NCBI GenBank assembly: GCA_905210885.1
Contig: CAJLYO010000136.1
Coordinates: 1-5,203 of the forward strand
Direction of reading: 5' to 3'
Length of the DNA stretch: 5,203 bases
Source: an uncultured Eubacteriales bacterium
Lineage (GTDB): Bacteria; Bacillota; Clostridia; Monoglobales; Firm-18
This document shows positions 1 through 5,203 of the stretch, in pieces. The notes beneath the pieces are model-generated. The model was not told where the DNA came from and did no database searches. It was given only the letters and a program-made list of their open reading frames with translations. Position numbers and translations under genes: made by a program. Each line of letters starts with the position of its first letter. The stretch's first letter is position 1.

Positions 1-1
1 C

Positions 2-3000
2 CCCGGCACGGACAAAACTCTTCCGGCGATTACCCTGACGGGACTTGCTCCGGAAATTGTCTATAACAGCGATATACGCTACCTGACGTTAAGCGGACGC
101 GGCATGAACTTTTTAAGAAGTGATTTATTAAATAAAATCGAACTTCGCGGCGAAAACGGCAAAACTTACGAAATACCTATCGAAAACTTAACCGTTGACC
201 AAGGCGCCGACCCTGTAAGCGCAAGCATTATGCTCGAGGAATACATGGAGCCGGGCGCATATACGCTGCATTTTCTGTGGAAGCCGGGCACAGGGGAGAG
301 CGCTCTTGAAAATGTTCCCGATGACTTTACCTCAGACGCTATGACAGTGCACATTTCAAGTGACAAAAAATACAGCAACGCATGCTACGGCGTTGTCACG
401 CTGCAGCGCGGCGAAGGCAGCAAGTACAAAGTCGTTGCCTACAAAACCGAAACGGCGTTTGAAAACGCAAACATTCCCGAAAACGACCTTCTGCTTTCAT
501 TCAGAGGTGACATTTTAAAGGACAGAACGGGCAAAAATCTCTACCGTTTGTTCGGCAAAGATAAGGACGTTAATATTAATCACATATTAAACTATCACGG
601 TGACGAACTTACAATCGAGGAAAAGGAAGACGGAACCGCAGAAGTTCTTATGAACGGTAAAATTACCACCGTCGGCGCAAACACAACGGTAAGAAACGGC
701 ACCGCGGCATTTCGCTTAAACGGCGGCACTAAATATGTTATTCCCGAATACAGCGAGGACGGCGAAACCGACACCTCCTTAAGCGCCGGTCAGGACTTTA
801 TCGAGCTTAAGTGGGACAATGCCTTCGACACGCTGACTACCGTAGGCGGATTCCTGATTGACATGAAGTACGGCGTCCTCGGCAAAATCAATGATGATGA
901 GGGAAACAAAACAGATATCATTTCCTTCGGCGGAAGCCTTGATTTGGGATTTATGACCCCCGGCGGTGCGGCGGCAGTAAGACAAAACACCGCAGCCGGA
1001 GCAAGATGGACTACGGACTATGAGGAAATAAATCACGATGACATGGACGACGGCTACACATTCGGACTTACATTTGACGAAGATGCCGGAGAGTTCCGGT
1101 CACAGGTAAAAGAAGTCGACGTTGAACCCGCAAACCAAGACGCAGACCGCGTAGAGGCAGGAGCTACAATTCACGATGTGCTGTTCGGCGGCAAAGACCC
1201 GGGATATATCGGAATCAACATGGACGCTCACATAGCGCTGCCTCAGCTTGTAAAATTCCTCCCGCAAAAAATCGAGGGTGAATTAAGCATAAACACAATT
1301 AACGGCTACAATGTCGGAGTTGACGCGAATGTTGAAACAGGCGCAATCGCCCTTGCACTGTCGCTTATGGTCCGCTCCTCACCAAACGGTGCACCTATTC
1401 CCGATAAGCTGTTTTTCTCAATCGGCGGCTTTGAACCCGGTATTAACGTTGACGGCTTGGGCATAGTATGGGTAACCGGCGGAGGCGGAGGCTTTGACAA
1501 CCTCTATGATACAATTTACGGAAAAGACGGCGTTCCTCCTCTTACTCTGCTTATGCACGTGGAATTTGACATAACGAAAATTCTTACGGGCAACGCGGAC
1601 TTAGAGCTTTCACTGCGCTCCCTTAAGGTTTCTTTTGACGATTTGAGCCTTAAAAAGTTAAAGGACGCAAAGTTTGTTGACGGCGGCGAGATTGCCGTAG
1701 GCTGGTATCCGAACTTCAGCCTTAACCTGTCTGCCGGAGTAAACTTTGCCCAAATTATGAGCGGCAGACTTACCATAACCGCAGCAGCCGGAAAAGACAC
1801 GGCGGATTTTGTTCAGTTTGTATTGAACGTGTCAATAGGTCTGCCGAAATATATTCCGATAGTCGGCGGTATGGAGCTTGCCTCCGCAGAGCTTGGCGGC
1901 GGCAGCCAGAAGGTTTGGGGTGCGGTTACCGTGCTGAGCCTTATAAAGGTAGGCTTTACATACTACTGGGGCAAGGGTATTGAGTTCACCCACGGAAGCG
2001 CAAGCGGACTTGAAACCTTTGCAGTGCTCTCCCCCGGTGACGATGAGGGCGTAGTACGCACAAAGGCGCTGTACAATGCAATGATTGCCCCCGTTCAGGT
2101 GGGAACAGACCCCGATACCGGCGAAAAACAGTTTGCTTCAATCGGCAGAAATCTGCTGTATAGCGCCGGTAGTACCGCAATTGCCGACTTTGACAAAAGG
2201 CTGGCGGCATTCTCTCAGCCCGGAATACGTCTTATGAGTGCAAACAAAACGGAAATACTTACAAACGGTGAAAGAACAAAGCACATCGTCACCTTCGGCG
2301 ATAACGGCGACTATATTCTTTCCGTAAGCCGTGCGGACGGCAGCGAAATTACGGAGGCTGACCTTAAAAACAGCATGAAAATAACCCAAAACAACGCTCC
2401 CTTTGAGTTAAGATATTATAAAGCGCCGGCTCACAATGCAAGCGACAGTGAAAAACAGGCGGCTCTTGAAAACGCCAACGTTAACATCTCCGGCAAGGCG
2501 GCTTATATAGCAATACCCAAAGGTCAGGCGGCGGATATGCTTGTAGAATTTTCGGACGGCAGCGCTTATGACTTAAGCGCAATTAAGGTTAAACCGATGC
2601 CCGTTTTAACGCCCGGCAACGTTTTGCTTGACGGCAAAACCTTAAAGCTTTCATGGGACGGCGAAAACTTGAGCGACAGCGCAAAAATTATCGTTACCGC
2701 ATCTGAGGGCGGCGATTTGGAAGGCGTTGTTTTAAACGAAAAGGAAATTTTCGCAAAAGACAAAAGCGCAGAAGTCAAAATTCCGGACGAACTTGCAAGC
2801 GGTGAATACAACATCACGCTAACGTTAAGCGATGAGGACATATGCAGCGACAGCTACCGCGCCGGTAAAATTACCGTGATAAATACCAAAGCGCCCGATG
2901 CCCCGCCACAGAGCGTTTCTGCCGAAAATTTCGGCGACTGCAAGCTTAAGGTAACGGTAAACACAAAAGACAAAAACTTTGACGGATACCTTGTTGAGGT

Positions 3001-5122
3001 GTATGAGGACGGAGCTTTGGCAGACACGGGACTGTATTTTGACAAAGACGAAGAAATTATAGTAGGCGGACGTTACGAAATGCCGGTCTTAGACGAACAG
3101 GGAAAGCCCATAGACGGAAAAAGCATGCCTATAGGCTACACTCCCGGAAAGCAGTACAGTATAAAGGTCAGACTGTGCAACATTGAGGACGACCTTAATG
3201 CAAATGCACGCGGTGACGAAATTTATCACTGTGCTCCGGCTGTAACCTCCGCACCGGTTACGCTTAACGAAAGCACACCGCCGAAAATCACACTGGGTTA
3301 CAAAAACGGTGGATTTAAGATTCTGTCAAACGTACCGGTAAGCGGCGAGCTGTACATTAACTCCGCTGTAAAAAACGGAGAATGGTATGAATTTGCGGAT
3401 AAAAACACCGAACATTCGCAAAAGGTTAATCTGCCCGACGGAGATTATACCGTAGAATTTTACGCTGTTGACGAAAACGGCAACCACGCAATTGTAAAGG
3501 ATGTCATAACGGTTGACACAACACCCCCGGCACTTTTGATTGCCGCGCCCGTAAGCGGCGGCACCTTTGACGGAAGCAGCGTGACGGTAAGCATGTCAAC
3601 AGATGACCCCAAGGCGGAATATCTGTTTAAGGTAAACGGAAGCACCGTTTCACCAAACGAAAGCAATATCTTTGACGGCAAACTGTTAAAGTGCACCCTT
3701 CCTTTGGGAGCGGCAGCGGACTGTGCAAAAATAAACCTTGAAATTTCCGCAAAAGACAAACACGGTAACTCTACGGTTAAAAACATAGTTCTGACAAACA
3801 AAAAGCTCTCGGAGATAACATCGCTAAGCATCGAAAGTACAGACAGGGAATTATCCGGCGGTAAGCTTGCCCTCGGCGAAAATGAAAGTGCAAATCTTAA
3901 AGTTACGGGCATACTTGAAAACGGAAATAAGCTTGATATAACAGATGCACCCGGAACGGCTCTTGAAATATCGGGCGGCACCTCCGCAGCCCTTGACGGA
4001 ACAAAGGTTACGGCGCTGCTTGCCGGTCAGACGCTTATAAAAGCAAGCTTCAGCCTCGGCGGAAACGAGTTTTTATACGACGGCGCGGTAATAGAAGTTA
4101 CGGATAAAGCGCTCATTTATTCCGCTTTGGACGAGGCAATAGCGCAGGCGGAGCAAATCACAAACGACGGCTATACCGACTCAAGCCGGAACGCACTTTC
4201 AAAGGCACTCGAAGGCGCTAAACAAATCCGAAATACAAAAGGTGCAACACAAAACGATATTGACATGGCAACAACTGCATTGCAAAATGCGATTGCCGGC
4301 TTAAAGACAAAAAGCAGCGGCGGCACCGCAGTCGGAGGCGGCGTATCGGCAACATACACCGTTTCGTTTAATACAAACGGCGGAAGTGCTGTCGAAAGCC
4401 AAAAAGTAAAATCGGGCGGCAAGCTTGAACAGCCAAAAACCCCCGTTAAAAACGGATACATTTTTGACGGCTGGTATACCGATAAGGAATTTAAATCGCC
4501 TTATGATTTTGACTTAAGGGTTACAAAGAGCTTTACCCTTCACGCAAAATGGACAGAAGACTTGAAGGTTACATTTAACGACGTGTCAAAAGACGACTGG
4601 TTCTATGAAAATGTAGAATACGCCGTTAAAAACGGCTTGCTTTGCGGAACCGGCGATAAAATATTTGACCCGAACGGACGCCTTACGCGCGCAATGCTTG
4701 TTACGGTGCTTTGGAGAGCGGAGGGCAACCCCGCGGCAGATTATGTTATTCCGTTTACCGATACGGACAGCTTCGGCTACTATGCAGAGGCGCTGCGCTG
4801 GGCAGCCGGAAACGGCATAGTTAACGGATACTCGCAAACTCAATTTGCGCCTGATGACTATATCACGCGCGAACAGCTTTGCGCGATTATGCACAGATAT
4901 GCGCAGTATAAAGGTTACGGCGTAAGCGAGGCAGAGAATACGGATATTTCTTCGTATACCGATGCCGAAAACATTTCGGAATATGCAGTTTCGGCGGTTA
5001 AATACGCAGTGGGAACAGGTCTTATAAAGGGAAAATCCGATACAGAGATTATGCCCGGTGACAACACCACAAGAGCAGAAGCCGCGGCAATTCTGCAAAG
5101 ATTTCTTGAGGCAAACAAGTAA
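2..5122 (+). CDS. Giant SLH-domain cell-surface protein, 5'-partial
   Basis: This is the C-terminal 1706 residues of a very large secreted protein. It is read from nt 2 without a stop until TAA at 5120-5122. The domain order (visible-residue numbering from nt 2) is: IPT/TIG-like 10-120; unnamed mixed module 125-254; Gly-rich beta region about 261-663; irregular segment 664-866; Ig/FN3-like array 867-1268; Big_2-like 1269-1369; FIVAR-like 1370-1436; Gly/Ser linker; Flg_new repeat 1451-1519; three SLH domains 1524-1706. SLH domains are known to bind pyruvylated secondary cell-wall polymers, so the protein is probably wall-anchored by its C-terminus and displayed as a stalk. No enzyme motif, LPXTG signal or clear transmembrane helix is visible. 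I do not accept the ATG at 104 as the start: the 34 codons before it are open and continue the IPT-like fold, there is no Shine-Dalgarno sequence, and no signal peptide follows it. The specific role (adhesion, S-layer structure, substrate binding) cannot be assigned. Coding status and SLH anchoring are secure; function is inferred. Confidence 0.95.
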   Translation, partial: PGTDKTLPAITLTGLAPEIVYNSDIRYLTLSGRGMNFLRSDLLNKIELRGENGKTYEIPIENLTVDQGADPVSASIMLEEYMEPGAYTLHFLWKPGTGESALENVPDDFTSDAMTVHISSDKKYSNACYGVVTLQRGEGSKYKVVAYKTETAFENANIPENDLLLSFRGDILKDRTGKNLYRLFGKDKDVNINHILNYHGDELTIEEKEDGTAEVLMNGKITTVGANTTVRNGTAAFRLNGGTKYVIPEYSEDGETDTSLSAGQDFIELKWDNAFDTLTTVGGFLIDMKYGVLGKINDDEGNKTDIISFGGSLDLGFMTPGGAAAVRQNTAAGARWTTDYEEINHDDMDDGYTFGLTFDEDAGEFRSQVKEVDVEPANQDADRVEAGATIHDVLFGGKDPGYIGINMDAHIALPQLVKFLPQKIEGELSINTINGYNVGVDANVETGAIALALSLMVRSSPNGAPIPDKLFFSIGGFEPGINVDGLGIVWVTGGGGGFDNLYDTIYGKDGVPPLTLLMHVEFDITKILTGNADLELSLRSLKVSFDDLSLKKLKDAKFVDGGEIAVGWYPNFSLNLSAGVNFAQIMSGRLTITAAAGKDTADFVQFVLNVSIGLPKYIPIVGGMELASAELGGGSQKVWGAVTVLSLIKVGFTYYWGKGIEFTHGSASGLETFAVLSPGDDEGVVRTKALYNAMIAPVQVGTDPDTGEKQFASIGRNLLYSAGSTAIADFDKRLAAFSQPGIRLMSANKTEILTNGERTKHIVTFGDNGDYILSVSRADGSEITEADLKNSMKITQNNAPFELRYYKAPAHNASDSEKQAALENANVNISGKAAYIAIPKGQAADMLVEFSDGSAYDLSAIKVKPMPVLTPGNVLLDGKTLKLSWDGENLSDSAKIIVTASEGGDLEGVVLNEKEIFAKDKSAEVKIPDELASGEYNITLTLSDEDICSDSYRAGKITVINTKAPDAPPQSVSAENFGDCKLKVTVNTKDKNFDGYLVEVYEDGALADTGLYFDKDEEIIVGGRYEMPVLDEQGKPIDGKSMPIGYTPGKQYSIKVRLCNIEDDLNANARGDEIYHCAPAVTSAPVTLNESTPPKITLGYKNGGFKILSNVPVSGELYINSAVKNGEWYEFADKNTEHSQKVNLPDGDYTVEFYAVDENGNHAIVKDVITVDTTPPALLIAAPVSGGTFDGSSVTVSMSTDDPKAEYLFKVNGSTVSPNESNIFDGKLLKCTLPLGAAADCAKINLEISAKDKHGNSTVKNIVLTNKKLSEITSLSIESTDRELSGGKLALGENESANLKVTGILENGNKLDITDAPGTALEISGGTSAALDGTKVTALLAGQTLIKASFSLGGNEFLYDGAVIEVTDKALIYSALDEAIAQAEQITNDGYTDSSRNALSKALEGAKQIRNTKGATQNDIDMATTALQNAIAGLKTKSSGGTAVGGGVSATYTVSFNTNGGSAVESQKVKSGGKLEQPKTPVKNGYIFDGWYTDKEFKSPYDFDLRVTKSFTLHAKWTEDLKVTFNDVSKDDWFYENVEYAVKNGLLCGTGDKIFDPNGRLTRAMLVTVLWRAEGNPAADYVIPFTDTDSFGYYAEALRWAAGNGIVNGYSQTQFAPDDYITREQLCAIMHRYAQYKGYGVSEAENTDISSYTDAENISEYAVSAVKYAVGTGLIKGKSDTEIMPGDNTTRAEAAAILQRFLEANK
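29..361 (+). other. IPT/TIG-like (Ig-fold) domain
   Basis: Visible residues 10-120. The pattern fits IPT/TIG: a first strand ITLTGLAPEIV, then a second strand YLTLSGRGMNF (the family's 'x-I-x-G-x-x-F' turn), a strand KIELRG, and a closing EPGAYTLHF that resembles the usual 'PGTYTVTV' last strand. These domains are typically structural or adhesive in bacterial surface proteins. The domain straddles the ATG at 104, which is the main reason to regard that ATG as internal. Assignment is by eye; the first strand could begin upstream of nt 29. Confidence 0.55.
374..763 (+). other. Unassigned mixed alpha/beta module
   Basis: Visible residues 125-254. It begins with a strand-like YGVVTLQRG followed by KYKVVAYKTETAFENA and LLLSFRGDI, then a polar LTIEEKEDG segment and short strands EVLMNGKITTV and TAAFRLNGG. 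The spacing suggests a compact domain that follows the IPT-like unit. I do not recognise a named family. It holds the only cysteine (nt 383) in the first 2840 bases of the reading frame. Confidence 0.35.
782..1990 (+). other. Large glycine-rich beta-strand region of unknown family
   Basis: Visible residues about 261-663. It is built of alternating hydrophobic/polar strands, such as GFLIDMKYGVLGKI, ISFGGSLDLGFM, GELSINTINGYNVGVDANV, AIALALSLMV, ADLELSLRSLKVSF and FSLNLSAGVNF. The middle holds a striking WVTGGGGGFDNLYDTIYG stretch (nt 1469-1522), and an acidic insert (about nt 1016-1165) interrupts the strand pattern near the start. The region ends with GFTYYWGKGIEFT. The pattern suggests one large beta fold rather than a string of Ig domains, but I cannot name a family and no catalytic signature is visible. 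A ligand-binding or adhesive head is possible but is only inference. Confidence 0.5.
2600..3805 (+). other. Array of about four Ig/FN3-like stalk domains
   Basis: Four consecutive beta-sandwich-like units. (1) 2600-2890: begins PVLTPGNVLLDGKTLKLSWDG and ends with GEYNITLTLSDED. (2) 2891-3274: FN3-like, with a Pro-rich entry APDAPPQSV, the strand GYLVEVYEDG and the late strand PGKQYSIKVRLCN. (3) 3275-3520: Ig-like, starting TPPKITLGY, with LPDGDYTVEFYAVDENGN before ITVDTTPP. (4) 3521-3805: Ig-like, TPPALLIAAPVSGG to VLTN, with ISAKDKHGNSTV as its penultimate strand. The repeated 'TPP' junctions and 'D-x-x-GN' turns are typical of bacterial Ig-like repeats. The likely role is a rigid spacer. 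Boundaries are approximate. Confidence 0.65.
3806..4108 (+). other. Big_2-like bacterial Ig domain
   Basis: Visible residues 1269-1369. It starts with ITSLSIESTDRELSGG, followed by LGENESANLKVTGILENG. The best landmark is the C-terminal KVTALLAGQTLIKASFSLGG, which fits the 'G-x-VTAl-x-aGtatIta' signature of the Big_2 family, then a final strand VIEVTD. The domain is generally found as a structural unit in adhesins such as intimin and in many Bacillota surface proteins. Confidence 0.65.
4109..4309 (+). other. FIVAR-like helical domain
   Basis: Visible residues 1370-1436. This is a three-helix pattern: ALDEAIAQAEQI, then YTDSSRNALSKALEGAKQI, then ATQNDIDMATTALQNAIAGL. The 'YT-x-x-S-x-x-x-L-x-x-A-L' and 'AT-x-x-x-ID-x-A-x-x-x-L-x-x-AI-x-x-L' patterns are the usual FIVAR signature found in Gram-positive surface proteins. 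It probably acts as a spacer or binding unit. A Gly/Ser-rich linker (about nt 4310-4351) separates it from the next domain. Confidence 0.8.
4352..4558 (+). other. Listeria-Bacteroides repeat (Flg_new/InlB B-repeat type)
   Basis: Visible residues 1451-1519. It carries the hallmark series YTVSFNTNGGSAV, then P-x-x-P-V-K-NGYIFDGWYTD, then YDFDLRVTKSFTLHAKW. This fits the family consensus 'V-x-F-x-x-N-G-G ... P-x-x-x-G-Y-x-F-x-G-W-y ... L-y-A-x-W'. Only a single copy is present. The module is a small beta-fold common in secreted proteins of Bacillota and Bacteroidota; here it joins the stalk to the SLH anchor. Confidence 0.9.
4571..4741 (+). repeat. SLH domain 1
   Basis: Visible residues 1524-1580. 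It starts FNDVSKDDWFYENVEYAVKNGLL, followed by the FDPNGRLTRAM loop and the helix LVTVLWRAEGNP. The classic motif 'F-x-D-V ... W-x-x-x-x-V-x-x-A-x-x-x-G-l ... F-x-P-x-x-x-l-T-R-a' is complete. The conserved TRAE loop reads TRAM, with Met in place of the usual Glu (nt 4685-4696). Confidence 0.93.
4751..4921 (+). repeat. SLH domain 2
   Basis: Visible residues 1584-1640. It runs from PFTDTDSFGYYAEALRWAAGNGIVNGYS through FAPDDYITREQ to the helix LCAIMHRYAQYKGYG. All SLH landmarks are present; the TRAE loop reads TREQ (nt 4865-4876). A polar spacer of about ten residues separates it from the third repeat. Confidence 0.93.
4955..5119 (+). repeat. SLH domain 3 (C-terminal)
   Basis: Visible residues 1652-1706. 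It runs YTDAENISEYAVSAVKYAV, then GLIKGKSDTEIMPGDNTTRAE, and ends with AAAILQRFLEANK at the stop codon. It carries the canonical TRAE loop (nt 5069-5080), whose Arg contributes to cell-wall-polymer binding in studied SLH proteins. Three SLH units usually form one pseudo-trimeric binding module, which is complete here. Confidence 0.93.
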
Positions 5123-5135
5123 ATAAACAGTATGC

Positions 5136-5151
5136 CAAGCGGGAACGCTTG
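5136..5151 (+). other. Short GNRA-capped hairpin in the 3' untranslated region
   Basis: A perfect 6-bp inverted repeat, CAAGCG / CGCTTG, closed by a GGAA tetraloop, lies 13 bases after the stop codon. GGAA belongs to the stable GNRA class. It stands directly before the longer hairpin at 5158-5187. It may help protect the 3' end of the transcript or may be incidental. Confidence 0.5.
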
Positions 5152-5157
5152 ACGATA

Positions 5158-5187
5158 AAGCCCCGTTTGAGTAATCAGACGGGGCTT
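5158..5187 (+). terminator. Probable intrinsic terminator hairpin, possibly bidirectional
   Basis: AAGCCCCGT (5158-5166) is exactly complementary to ACGGGGCTT (5179-5187). Pairing continues inward through one T-G wobble and three more pairs to a GTAA (GNRA) tetraloop at 5171-5174, giving a 13-bp stem. It starts 35 bases after the stop codon and is preceded by ATAA. The weak point is the downstream tract: only CTT and then GCGCTATG, so it lacks a good U-run. On the opposite strand the stem is followed by CTTTATCG, slightly richer in U, so it could also serve a converging gene. Confidence 0.65.
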
Positions 5188-5203
5188 GCGCTATGTAATG
5201 TAG

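Noticed and set aside
104..106. ATG that could be taken as the start of a 1672-residue protein
   Set aside because: The frame is open upstream to the window edge, the upstream residues complete an IPT-like domain, and there is no ribosome binding site or signal peptide.
1930..1975. Hydrophobic stretch (VTVLSLIKVGFTYYWG) as a possible transmembrane helix
   Set aside because: It is short, interrupted by Lys and Gly, and fits the alternating strand pattern of the surrounding beta-rich region better than a membrane helix.
782..1990. Outer-membrane beta-barrel interpretation of the strand-rich region
   Set aside because: The C-terminal SLH anchor with FIVAR, Big_2-like and Flg_new domains points to a Gram-positive wall protein, and large soluble domains flank the region on both sides. 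SLH porins of Gram-negative Bacillota carry the SLH at the N-terminus instead.
3460..3981. 173-codon open frame on the - strand
   Set aside because: It lies fully antisense to recognisable Ig-like and Big_2-like domains, and its translation shows no domain pattern. It is a shadow of the main gene's codon bias.
4622..4636. Inverted repeat GCCGTT-AAA-AACGGC inside the gene, with a similar CCGTTAAAAACGG near 4445
   Set aside because: Both arise from the codons for the common peptide V-K-N-G within two unrelated domains. The sites are inside coding sequence and need no regulatory explanation.
4586..5098. 170-codon open frame on the - strand
   Set aside because: It is exactly antisense to the SLH domains, which are unmistakable on the + strand; the translation is Arg/Cys-rich and unlike any family I know.

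Overview
The window is almost entirely one open reading frame on the + strand: the 3' part of a gene for a giant, multidomain, S-layer-type surface protein. The frame is already open at the first full codon (nt 2) and runs to the TAA at 5120-5122, so 1706 residues are visible and the true N-terminus (signal peptide, start codon, promoter) lies upstream of the window. The ATG at 104 is an internal methionine inside a beta-sandwich domain, with no ribosome binding site in front of it.

Reading from the N-terminal side, the protein shows: an IPT/TIG-like domain (nt 29-361); a mixed module I cannot name (374-763); a long glycine-rich, beta-strand-rich region with an acidic insert and no family I can name (782-1990); a less regular segment (1991-2599); an array of about four Ig/FN3-like domains (2600-3805); a Big_2-like domain (3806-4108); a helical FIVAR-like domain (4109-4309); a short Gly/Ser linker; a Listeria-Bacteroides repeat (Flg_new/InlB B-repeat type, 4352-4558); and three SLH domains at the extreme C-terminus (4571-5119). 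This order suggests a protein fixed to the cell wall by its C-terminus, with a stalk of Ig-like domains displaying the large beta-rich part and whatever lies further N-terminal. No catalytic domain is recognisable in the visible part.

The last 81 bases (5123-5203) hold no gene. They contain two perfect or near-perfect hairpins, each closed by a GNRA-type tetraloop. The second is GC-rich and is probably the transcription terminator, although its U-tract is poor.

The organism is most likely a Gram-positive-type Bacillota, probably a member of the Clostridia. Evidence is the C-terminal SLH triplet combined with FIVAR, Big_2-like and Flg_new domains, the moderate GC content (judged by eye, not computed) and mixed codon use. 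This is inference from domain content, and the genus cannot be given. There is no operon context because only one gene is present.
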